Source of the DNA: JAGTVG01 sp942491935
GTDB taxonomy: Bacteria; Bacteroidota; Bacteroidia; Cytophagales; Cyclobacteriaceae
Direction of reading: 5' to 3'
Assembly (NCBI GenBank): GCA_942491935.1
Contig: CALOCZ010000068.1
Coordinates: 124,001-188,000, forward strand
DNA length: 64,000 bases
Below, in pieces: positions 56,395-64,000 of this stretch. Position 1 is the first letter of the stretch. Every line of letters begins with the position of its first letter. The notes beneath the pieces are model-generated. The model was not told where the DNA came from and searched no databases. It saw nothing but the letters and a program-made list of their open reading frames with translations. The translations under genes were made by a program, and so were the position numbers.

Positions 56395-57875
56395 TTAGTT
56401 CCTCAAACCATAAACGGTTCTAAAATGATAGCCATAAACGGTAAAGGTTAAAGCATCTACTATGGATCCTGGCCGATGGAGTAGTGTCCATATAATCAAC
56501 TTCCAATACTCGTATCGGCCTTTATTTATAATTCCTATTACGAAAAGTGATCTGATAAGACCTATAATAATTGATAAGTCTATTTTTGTTCTCCCATTTG
56601 GGATTCGTTTATAGTTTAATAATAGCTGCCGTAATCGTTTATAATAAGGTTTAATTGAATAGATATTTTGAATTATACTTTTATATCCATCCAATAAGTC
56701 ATGATGATTCATTTTGGGTATAAAGTTCATTGATTGATCAGTATTGTTCCCTGTGGCCGCCTCAGTTATTCTTTTTTCTACTTTTAGTTGCTCATATAAT
56801 CTGGTGTTTTTAGGTGCATTTAACAGCCCAACCATTGCGGTAACTATTCCGCTTTGTTGGATAAAATCGATCTGGCGTTGAAAAACGGATGAGGTATCTG
56901 TATCGAAACCAACTATAAATCCACCCGAAACATGCATTCCCGCAGATTGAATTTTTTTTACACTCAAAAGCAGGTCCCTGTTTTTGTTCTGAACTTTATT
57001 GCATGCTTGAAGTGATAATTTACTAGGTGTTTCTATGCCAATAAAAGTGGACCTGAAACCAGTTTCCACCATCATTGCTAATAGTTCTTTGTCATCAGCA
57101 AGATTAATTGAGGTTTGTGCGTTAAACGCAAATGGATAATTATGGTTGTGCATCCATTTTTTCATGACAGGCAGCAGACTATTTTTAGATTCCTTTTTGT
57201 TTCCAATAAAATTATCGTCAACTATTGATACCGTTCCACGCCAATTAAGATTATAAAGTCTTCAAGTTCTGCGGTAATCTGTTGGGGATTTTTCATCCTG
57301 ACCTTGTTTCCCAGCAGCGAGGTAATTTCACAAAAATCGCATGAATAAGGACAACCCCGGGTGACCTGTAAATTCATTGAAGCATAATCATTTATTGATA
57401 ATAAATGGTAATCGGGCACGGGTGATTTTGACATATCAGCAAAATCTATGGTCTTGTAAATTCTTTGTGGTATCCCATTATTTAAATCATTCAAAAAAAT
57501 GGCATAGTAATCTCCGCTTCATTTAAAATAAAATGATCTATTTGACGGATAATTATGATATTCCTGTGTAAAGAGAGGACCTCCAGCGACTATCTTTTTG
57601 TTCCATTTTTTACTTTCAATAATTACCTTGTTCACCGATTCTTTTTGAATATACATGGCACTTATAAAAACATAATCGGCCCATTGAATATCACTGGTCT
57701 TAAGCGAAGTGATATTCATATCTACGAGTTTTTTCTTCCAGCTTGAAGGAAGCATAGCCGATACGGTTATTAGTCCAAGAGGAGGAACTGCAGCTTTTTT
57801 AGAAATAAATTTTAAGGCATGTCTAAAACTCCAGAACGAATCCGGACAATGGGGATATACTAATAATATGTTCAT
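56395..57875 (-). pseudogene. B12-binding radical SAM protein (DUF4070-type), frameshifted
   Basis: About 490 residues in three main frames. An N-terminal B12-binding-like domain (MNILLVYPHCPDSFWSFRHALKFISKKAAVPPLGL) is followed by the radical SAM domain with C-P-Y-S-C-D-F-C, then TVSIVDDNFIGNK, FNAQTSINLADDKELLAMMVETGFRSTFIGIETPS and a DUF4070-like C-terminus (PYYKRLRQLLLNY). Four homopolymer changes restore the frame: extra A near 57553, missing T in a T7 run near 57500, missing T near 57260, and joins between. Substrate unknown in this family. Under tandem operator f. Confidence 0.8.
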
Positions 57876-57972
57876 TGCTATGAATTATTTATTTGGAATA
57901 ATAGTTACTTAAGAATCTATTTCAGAGTCTTGCTTATTGTACAAAAGACACAATTTAACAAATCAATTCAAC

Positions 57973-58050
57973 CAAAAGTAGGAAATTCGGCAGATAAGGA
58001 ACCATAAATGTCATTACATAATTCTATAAAATATTTACATAATTCACACA
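57973..58050 (-). promoter_or_regulatory. Tandem operator and promoter, site f (radical SAM)
   Basis: On the minus strand: GAATTATGTAA (58045-58035, preceded by TGTGT) and an identical GAATTATGTAA (58024-58014), 21 bp apart. TACTTTTG, a perfect TAnnTTTG, starts at 57980, 34 nt beyond, one helical turn farther than in the other five sites. Confidence 0.7.
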
Positions 58051-58053
58051 TCT

Positions 58054-58605
58054 TCAAGTGTATCTACGACGTTTATTTTTGAGTTTTTTAAAGTGGGAAG
58101 GGGTGAGACCAGTAAATTTTTTAAATTGATTTGATAGATGGGCAACACTGCTGTAGTGCATTTTGTAGGCTATTTCAGTAAGATTGAGTTCGTCATAAAC
58201 AATCAATTCCTTTACTTTTTCTATTTTATGGGTCAGATAAAATTTTTCAATGGTAACACCTTTAACTTCTGAAAAAAGATTGGCAAGATAGGTATAATCG
58301 TAATTGAGTTTTTCACTTAAAAAATCTGAGAGGTTCACCTTTATTTGCTCTTCTGAATAGTGGACTAATTCGATAATCGCAGCTTTTATTTTTTCAACAA
58401 GAACACTTTTTTTATTATCCATCAGAAGAAGTCCTGATTTTCTTAAGGCGATATCTAATTGTTCCAATTGTTCAGGCAAGATATTCTCAATAATATCTGC
58501 CTCTCCAATTTTTACATTTACATATTTCAAACCAAGTTTCTCCAGTTCGGACTTCACTACGATCTGGCAGCGAATACATACCATATTTTTGATGTATATT
58601 TTCAC
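58054..58605 (-). CDS. AraC-family regulator with N-terminal HMA-like CxxC domain
   Basis: 183 residues. Residues 1-70 look like a heavy-metal-associated ferredoxin-like fold with C10-x2-C13 (IKNMVCIRCQIVVKSELEKLGLKYVNVKIGEADI). Residues 80-180 are an AraC DNA-binding domain with both helix-turn-helix units (DYTYLANLFSEVKGVTIEKFYLTHKIEKVKELI; LNLTEIAYKMHYSSVAHLSNQFKKFTGLTPSHFKK). It may sense a metal ion or thiol state. It sits next to operator f and amid the tandem-operator genes, the best candidate for their regulator; its own promoter has no such site. Confidence 0.87.
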   Translation of the reverse strand: MKIYIKNMVCIRCQIVVKSELEKLGLKYVNVKIGEADIIENILPEQLEQLDIALRKSGLLLMDNKKSVLVEKIKAAIIELVHYSEEQIKVNLSDFLSEKLNYDYTYLANLFSEVKGVTIEKFYLTHKIEKVKELIVYDELNLTEIAYKMHYSSVAHLSNQFKKFTGLTPSHFKKLKNKRRRYT

Positions 58606-58883
58606 TAAACTTAAGTTTTTATAGAATTAAGTTTTAGAGAAAAAAGAATAAATTGTTGAGCATTGGGAAAATACTATATGCATTGTTAAATAAATATATG
58701 AATATAGGTTGTTTAAGATACTGGAGTTCAATATATTAGACAATAAATACCTAACTTAACTATAGGCATTTAGGTTGAAGTAAATGCCATTTTTAGAAAA
58801 AGATTCCTTCCAAGCGAAAAGGATTCTCTTGACTCCACTAAAATCGCTGGATATCTTGTCAAAAAGGATTACCTTAATCAACT
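58606..58883. other. Intergenic stretch with AACTTAA/TTAAGTT repeat
   Basis: 278 bases upstream of the AraC gene. AACTTAA and TTAAGTT form an inverted repeat at about 58610-58636, just before the AraC start, possibly its promoter control. A 35-codon open frame starts at 58784 but is not recognised. Confidence 0.35.
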
Positions 58884-58991
58884 ATGACTAAACAAAATCG
58901 TCAATCTAACTACATTATATTCGCCAGCATTGTTGACTATTCTGAAATAATGAGTTCAAATGCGAAGAAAACTAATAATGCAATCTTTTAG
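58884..58991 (+). pseudogene. Possible class III cyclase-like N-terminal remnant
   Basis: A 35-codon frame (MTKQNRQSNYIIFASIVDYSEIMSSNAKKTNNAIF) resembles the opening strand and loop of class III cyclase domains (pattern xxxFxDIxxYSxxMxxN). It ends at a TAG and no cyclase sequence follows. Likely a remnant; the match is short. Confidence 0.25.
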
Positions 58992-59233
58992 AAAGAAATA
59001 TTAAAAACAATCCATTGAATAAAATAGTGATAACAAATAGTTCAGTAAATAGAAGATGTTTTCCTGGTCATTTTTACATTGTCTGTCACGCTGAATTATG
59101 TACATAGAAATTCCACATAAGGCTAGCTTGAATTCTGAAGGAACCACTTATGGAATTAGTAATTTGTGCGTGAATCCTTATTATATAACAAGTGTTATCA
59201 CGGGTAAATAGCAGGAAGAAGAAACCAAGAAGC

Positions 59234-60094
59234 ATGAGACAACTAAAAATTTTAAAGCAGATCACGAATCGTGAAAGTCAATCTCTTGACAAATATTTGC
59301 AGGAGATTGGCAAGGTTGAATTGATATCGGCCAATGAGGAAGTGATACTGGCAAAGAGAATTCGGGAAGGTGATCAATTGGCTCTAGAAAAATTGACCAA
59401 AGCCAATCTGCGGTTTGTTGTTTCAGTTGCGAAACAATACCAGCATAAAGGCATTTCTCTTGGTGATCTTATTAATGAAGGGAATGCGGGTCTGATCAGA
59501 GCTGCTTCCAGGTTCGACGAAACACGTGGATTTAAATTCATTTCGTATGCGGTTTGGTGGATTCGTCAATCCATTATGCAAGCTCTGGCAGAACAATCCC
59601 GGATTGTCCGACTTCCTCTGAATCGCGTTAGTTCACTCAATAAAATTTTTAAAGCGTTTTCAGAACTGGAACAAAAATATCAGCGTGATCCTACGGTTGA
59701 AGAACTGGCTGAAGTGCTTAATATAGGCTCTGATGAAGTGTTATACGATATGAAAATTTCGGGAAAACAGGTTTCTGTGGATGCGCCTTTTGCGTATGGA
59801 GATGAAAATAACCTCCTCGATGTGCTTGAAAATGATCATAAAACACCAGACTCAGAATTAATGGATGATTCATTATGTGGAGAGGTTCAACGTGCTCTTG
59901 CAACCCTCACATCACGAGAATCGGATGTGATTTCATAGTATTTCGGACTAAATGGAGAGAATACAATGACCCTGGAAGATATCGCACAGAAATTTAACTT
60001 AACCAGAGAGCGTGTCCGCCAGATAAAAGAGAAAGCTACCCGCCGGCTCCGGCAAAATTTCCGGAGCAAAGCTCTAAGAACGTACCTTGGATGA
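59234..60094 (+). pseudogene. RpoD-type sigma-70 factor with an in-frame TAG
   Basis: ATG 59234 gives MRQLKILKQITNRESQSLDKYLQEIGKVELI, the usual start of Bacteroidota primary sigma factors. Region 2 (KANLRFVVSVAKQYQHKGISLGDLINEGNAGLIRAASRFDETRGFKFISYAVWWIRQSI), region 3 and the start of region 4 are intact. A TAG at 59936-59938 stands where relatives have Leu or Lys (VIS-stop-YFGLNGENTMTLEDIAQKFNLTRERVRQIKEKATRRLR). The same frame runs on to TGA at 60092-60094. As written the product lacks the region 4.2 DNA-binding helix. A change from the usual sequence in several positions suggests a second, alternative copy rather than the main rpoD. Confidence 0.8.
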
Positions 60095-60361
60095 AAAATC
60101 AAGCTTGTTTAAATTGGGCATGCAAACCTTGGACGATCAGGAAACTCCACATAATAGTTGCTGGACACTTGTTTTAAAAAATTTGAAAACAAGTGGAAGG
60201 TAGTCCAAGAAAATAGGATCCATACCCATTGAGAATTTTTGCTTTTATTTCGAGTTACTTTTAAGTTAAAAAGAGAATTAACACAAACACAAGGAAAGAT
60301 TATAAGATTAACAGAAAATGAATTGATTCCTCGTGAATGTTCAATATAAGACCTTTGTGCT

Positions 60362-60989
60362 ATGAAAAAATCATGGTTATCACTGATTTTTATTTTTGCT
60401 TTTTCAGTACTTTCAGCCCAGGAAAAAAGCAGTTACCGAAACAGGAGAAGAAGTTGTCCTCTATGCAGATGGGACCTGGAGTTACCTGGCTTCAGAATCT
60501 GAATTTAAAGAAATCCCTGTAAATAGTGGAGCTTTTGAAAAATCCAAGAATGCCTCGTTCCTATTGAAAAGTTCGAGAGTCAATCTGGGATTCTGGCTTG
60601 ACCCTAAAAAATGGTCATTCAAGAAAGCGGCGAATAATGGAGACGCTGAATATGAGCTCCAATTACGGGATGGTGATTTATATGGTATGATCATTACCGA
60701 AAAAGTAGAAGTCCCACTTGAAACTTTAAAGGATATTGCTATAAAAAATGGAAGAGCTGTAGCCCCGGATCTGAAGATTGTCAAGGAAGAATACAGGACA
60801 GTGAATGGAGCTAAAGTATTATTGATACAAATGGATGGGACAACTCAAGGAATTAAGTTCTCCTATTACGGATACTATTTTTCAAACTCAAATGGAACAA
60901 TTCAATTTGTAACATACACTTCCCAGAATCTGCTAGATAATTATGTAAACGATTGCGAAGAACTTCTCAACGGATTTGTAGTTATGTAA
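60362..60989 (+). CDS. Small secreted protein, signal peptide and body split by one homopolymer frameshift
   Basis: ATG 60362 gives a signal peptide (MKKSWLSLIFIFAFSVLSAQEK). One A removed from the A6 run near 60424 joins it to KAVTETGEEVVLYADGTWSYLA and a 208-residue protein. The ETGEEVVLYADGTW segment is the short secreted domain found in many Bacteroidota proteins; the rest is a mixed alpha/beta fold of unknown function (LLKSSRVNLGFWLDPKKWSF, DGTTQGIKFSYYGYYFSN). Confidence 0.65.
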
Positions 60990-61066
60990 TTCAGCTTATT
61001 TGCAATTTTGGTTGGATATCGACATGTAAATTTTCAGTAAAACCATGAACGCCCCAGTGTTCAATC

Positions 61067-61645
61067 CTATTTCAAAATAGCATAGCCCCCATAGTGCCCA
61101 TGATGCGTAATAGATAATGGGATGTTTTGGGCCTGGTTGTTACGATAAAGAATCGGTATACCGAATTCATCTTTCTTGATCACTAAAGATGTGGCAGTTA
61201 CATTTTCCAGTTCTGCAATAGCATACAAAAGATTTTGATAACTTGTGTAATGCTGATTTGAATACGTTGCATTTTCCAATTTAAAACAGTTGCTTATAAT
61301 GTTTTCGGAAAAATCATTGAAGGCTATTGTGTAGATAAAATCTTTATCAATTGTAGTATTTGTTTTAAACGTTTCATGGAATATTTCAACAATTCCACCA
61401 TTAGAAGTAAGTAAGTTACATTTTACCTTTGCTGGCGCAAAAAATTTCTTAGAATGTTGGCGAACATAGATTTTATAGGCACTTTCCTTCATGCTCCATA
61501 GCATCCATATTGTTTGAAATGGATTTAATGAATCTGATATTATTTTCCGTTCCTTAGCAGAAAAAACCTTATCAATAAAACGATCTCTTTTCCAATTCGG
61601 GGAAGATGATGCGAATTTCAAATCGATAATGTCATTTCCAATCAT
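61067..61645 (-). CDS. 4'-phosphopantetheinyl transferase
   Basis: 192 residues. IGNDIIDL at the start and WSMKESAYKIYV (the W-x2-KEA motif as MKESAYK) are the Mg/CoA-binding signatures of the Sfp/AcpS superfamily. It would load the phosphopantetheine arm onto the carrier protein encoded immediately upstream; the ACP stop and this start overlap by one base (TAATG). Confidence 0.88.
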   Translation of the reverse strand: MIGNDIIDLKFASSSPNWKRDRFIDKVFSAKERKIISDSLNPFQTIWMLWSMKESAYKIYVRQHSKKFFAPAKVKCNLLTSNGGIVEIFHETFKTNTTIDKDFIYTIAFNDFSENIISNCFKLENATYSNQHYTSYQNLLYAIAELENVTATSLVIKKDEFGIPILYRNNQAQNIPLSITHHGHYGGYAILK

Positions 61646-61902
61646 TATTCCTCTAGTCTGGTATTAATTATACCCATTGCACCTTCAACGGAAATCATTT
61701 TTTCCATATCATCATTTTCGATTTTAATGTTAAACTCGTCTTCAATATCTAAAATAATGTCCACTAAGTTTGCGGAATTGATTTTTAGATCTCTTATGAA
61801 ATCAGTTTCCGAAGAAAGTTTTTTAAAAGCCTCTTCATCCTGGACATAAGGCACTATGATCTTTTTCAATTTCGCGATTAATTCTTCCGGTTTCATATTC
61901 AT
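61645..61902 (-). CDS. Acyl carrier protein
   Basis: 85 residues, with the attachment serine S43 in LKINSANLVDIILDIEDEF. The usual DSL is INSAN here, as in carrier proteins of secondary pathways. It stands 3 bp downstream of the ketosynthase gene and overlaps the PPTase start. Confidence 0.92.
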   Translation of the reverse strand: MNMKPEELIAKLKKIIVPYVQDEEAFKKLSSETDFIRDLKINSANLVDIILDIEDEFNIKIENDDMEKMISVEGAMGIINTRLEE

Positions 61903-61905
61903 TTT

Positions 61906-63177
61906 CTATTCAGAATAGGTTTTAAAAATAACACAAGCATTTACATCTCCAAATCCAAAACTCGCCTTCATTGCAATGTGTAACGATTTGTTCTGGCATT
62001 TTGTTGGAATCTTTTCCTCATTAATCAACTCCAGGATCCTGGGATGCAAATCCTCACAATTTAAATTGGGAAATATAAACTGGTTTTTTAGCTGAAGTAC
62101 GGTCGCTACACTTTCTACAGACCCGGAGGCCGACAAACAATGCCCAACCATAGACTTTAAAGAATTTATGTACGGAAAATCTTTCCCGTTTCTATTTAAG
62201 GCCTTAGTCCAATTCTCAATTTCTAAAGGATCTTTCGATGTAGCTGTTAAATGACCATTGATCGTATCTATATTTTCAGCATCTATCCCGGCATCTTTTA
62301 TGGCATTTTTAATGCATAACTGTACAGCTTCTGAATTGGGAGCAGTCATTGTGCCTCCATTTCGCTGACCGCCAGAGTTAATCGCCCCCCCCAAAACCTC
62401 AGCGTATATTTTAGCTTTTCTTTCCAGGGCACTGTCCAAGGATTCCAGGATAAAGGCTCCCGCTCCACTTCCGGGAACGAAACCGGATGCCGATGCACTC
62501 ATAGGTCTTGATCCCTTTTCGGGTGTATCATTATGTTTATATGTCATCACCTTCATGGCATCAAAACCGCCCCAGATATAAGGGCCATCATCAACACAAC
62601 TACCTACAAGCATGCGCTTAGCTTTCCCGTGCCGAATACGTTCAAATCCCATTAATATAGCTTCGGTTCCAGTTGAACAAGCTGAGGAATTGGTTGTTAC
62701 CTGATTCCCTAAACCCAGTATGCCACCCAAATAAGCACTTATACCACTAGCCATGGTTTGTACAACAACAGTACTGCCTAATCGTCTTACTTGTTTGTCA
62801 TCCACTTTATAAATAGACTCCCTGAATTTTTCAATTCCGGAAGTACCTGTTCCAAATACGGTTCCGCTATCATAATCTATTTCACTTTCAGAATCTACTT
62901 GTAATCCTGCATCTTTCCATGCATCGATTCCTGCAATGCACCCATACATAATACCCGAACTATTAAATCCACGTAATTGTAAAGGTGTAAGATACTTTGC
63001 TTTTAAATCCTCTGAAACCTGGGGAATACCTCCAATGCAACACGAAAAATTCAAGTCTTCAAGTGTTTTATGGAATGTTATGCCGGAAATTCCTCCCCTG
63101 ATGGCTTCGGTAAATGCTTTTATGCCAATACCATTCGGTGCAATCACTCCAAGTCCTGTAATAACAACCCTATGCAT
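61906..63177 (-). CDS. Beta-ketoacyl-ACP synthase (KAS II-like)
   Basis: 423 residues, thiolase fold. Catalytic triad C167 (TTNSSACSTG), H309 (INGHLTATSKD) and H346 (KSMVGHCLSASG). The GHLTATS motif replaces the usual AHGTSTP of FabF, typical of divergent ketosynthases in aryl-polyene, flexirubin and similar clusters. It condenses acyl units on the ACP. Overlaps the dehydratase gene by 8 bp. Confidence 0.93.
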   Translation of the reverse strand: MHRVVITGLGVIAPNGIGIKAFTEAIRGGISGITFHKTLEDLNFSCCIGGIPQVSEDLKAKYLTPLQLRGFNSSGIMYGCIAGIDAWKDAGLQVDSESEIDYDSGTVFGTGTSGIEKFRESIYKVDDKQVRRLGSTVVVQTMASGISAYLGGILGLGNQVTTNSSACSTGTEAILMGFERIRHGKAKRMLVGSCVDDGPYIWGGFDAMKVMTYKHNDTPEKGSRPMSASASGFVPGSGAGAFILESLDSALERKAKIYAEVLGGAINSGGQRNGGTMTAPNSEAVQLCIKNAIKDAGIDAENIDTINGHLTATSKDPLEIENWTKALNRNGKDFPYINSLKSMVGHCLSASGSVESVATVLQLKNQFIFPNLNCEDLHPRILELINEEKIPTKCQNKSLHIAMKASFGFGDVNACVIFKTYSE

Positions 63178-63622
63178 TATCTTTTACATTGATCATACCA
63201 GATATCGTACCTCTGCAAACCATTTCATTATTCACATTAAAAAGCTTTACATTACATTTTAATTTATTAAACCGGAAGTATTCTTTATCAGAGATGACTT
63301 TCACGCTTTCACCAGGATATACAGGCAGGTAAAAGTCGTTTTGATTGGATGTTAAAGCTATTTGAGGGAGATTTTTGTCTTCCAAATGATCTCTGAATAT
63401 ATAAATTCCCAGGCAGACTACACCAATCTGTGCCATAGTCTCTGTGAGGATGACACCAGGTGTGACGGGATGATCTTTAAAATGGCCTTTATAAAAAAAA
63501 GCATCTTCTCTATAGGTATAAAATCCGGTTATACTTTCATCCGAAATTTCAGTAAGATCATCCACAAAAAGAAAAGGTTCTTGATAAGGCAATAATGCTA
63601 TGATATCTTTTGATGTCATCAT
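63170..63622 (-). CDS. FabZ-like 3-hydroxyacyl-ACP dehydratase
   Basis: 150 residues, one hotdog fold, with H47 (KGHFKDHPVTPGV) and E61 (TETMAQIGV) in the FabZ catalytic arrangement. It would dehydrate the beta-hydroxyacyl-ACP made after the ketosynthase and reductase steps. Confidence 0.92.
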   Translation of the reverse strand: MMTSKDIIALLPYQEPFLFVDDLTEISDESITGFYTYREDAFFYKGHFKDHPVTPGVILTETMAQIGVVCLGIYIFRDHLEDKNLPQIALTSNQNDFYLPVYPGESVKVISDKEYFRFNKLKCNVKLFNVNNEMVCRGTISGMINVKDNA

Positions 63623-63663
63623 TTATGTTATATCTAATGAATACCTTTTATGGCATCATGTAC

Positions 63664-64000
63664 TTAACTCATATGTTCTCCACCATCCACTTGAATGATA
63701 GTTCCATTTATCCATGAAGCTTCATCTTTACTTAATAAATAGACTACGTTGGCCACATCCTCAGGGATAGTGAGCCTTTTAAATGGATTCCGACGTAATG
63801 TATGCTCTTTTATTTGATCACTTCCCGGAATGAGGCGAAAGGAAGACGTTTCGGTCACTCCTGCCTGAATGCAATTTGCCCGGAGCCCGTATGGTGAAAA
63901 CTCGAGAGCTATACTTCTTGTGATTGCTTCAAGAGCAACTTTAGCTGCTGAAACCGCTGCATAGTTTTTCCACACCTTAGTATTCCCTTCACTGGTAAAA
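63664..64000 (-). CDS. SDR-family 3-oxoacyl-ACP reductase, partial at window edge
   Basis: The last 112 residues of a short-chain dehydrogenase (TSEGNTKVWKNYAAVSAAKVALEAITRSIALEFSPYGLRANCIQAGVTETS). The catalytic Y-x3-K is YAAVSAAK, one residue longer than usual between Y and K, which is seen in FabG-like relatives with the S-x-x-K variation. The C-terminus SWINGTIIQVDGGEHMS is standard. It continues past the window. Confidence 0.85.
   Translation of the reverse strand, partial: FTSEGNTKVWKNYAAVSAAKVALEAITRSIALEFSPYGLRANCIQAGVTETSSFRLIPGSDQIKEHTLRRNPFKRLTIPEDVANVVYLLSKDEASWINGTIIQVDGGEHMS

Noticed and set aside
59093..59103. GAATTATGTAC upstream of the sigma gene as a seventh tandem operator
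   Set aside because: No second half-site 21 bp away on either side and no -7 element at the right offset; single half-sites are expected by chance in AT-rich DNA.
1..64000. tRNA, rRNA, CRISPR, insertion sequences
   Set aside because: None seen on either strand; the direct repeats found are paired half-sites, not spaced arrays.

Overview
This window comes from a member of the Bacteroidota. The evidence is AT-rich DNA, promoters with TAnnTTTG -7 elements, TonB-dependent receptors with carboxypeptidase-regulatory-like N-termini, LytS/LytTR two-component proteins, ATPase-less FtsX/MacB permeases, head-GIN (DUF2807) and spondin-domain lipoproteins, and Bacteroidota-type small proteins (Lacal_2735, lmo0937). 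No rRNA, tRNA, CRISPR array or transposase was seen.

Left part (1-13.4 kb): ordinary, intact housekeeping genes. These are an Omp85/TamA-like protein, hemW, an M1 aminopeptidase, a LytTR/LytS pair, uvrA, a lytic transglycosylase, a LOG-family protein and a TIGR01777 epimerase. From 13.5 to 30 kb, intact genes (a YwqK-type protein, MoxR ATPase, DUF5655, GNAT, a TonB receptor, TrhA) mix with broken ones. The broken ones are a TonB receptor with several frameshifts beside a beta-helix-like lipoprotein, a GH16, a plug-protein remnant with an internal deletion, an AraC tail, a head-GIN protein with an in-frame TAA, and an FtsX permease reduced to its two ends.

30-43.6 kb carries a cytochrome c lipoprotein, an NmrA-like reductase, a class III cyclase, an FtsX/MacB permease, a Crp/Fnr regulator, a double spondin lipoprotein, and a DUF4091/GH123-like protein next to a frameshifted secreted protein.

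43.8-58.6 kb is the most interesting part: a stress/glycan locus. It has two GH130 proteins, three GT4 glycosyltransferases (one fused to a predicted alpha-helical glycosidase-like domain), a PIG-L deacetylase, an (alpha/alpha)6-type glycosidase, UspA, a cold-shock protein, a cupin, a B12-binding radical SAM protein and an AraC regulator with an N-terminal CxxC heavy-metal-associated-like domain. Reading the intergenic DNA shows the same tandem operator in front of six transcription units here: two 11-bp half-sites like GAATnATGTAA, 21 bp apart. In five of the six a TAnnTTTG-like -7 element begins exactly 23 nt past the second half-site. This looks like a local regulon, and the adjacent AraC-type protein is the natural candidate regulator.

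Right edge: a sigma-70 (RpoD-type) gene with an in-frame TAG before region 4.2, a small secreted protein, and the end of an operon encoding a phosphopantetheinyl transferase, acyl carrier protein, ketosynthase, dehydratase and SDR reductase. That operon fits an aryl-polyene/flexirubin-type fatty-acid-like pathway running out of the window. Many single-base frameshifts lie in short homopolymers but are strongly clustered by gene, so assembly error and genuine decay both remain possible.
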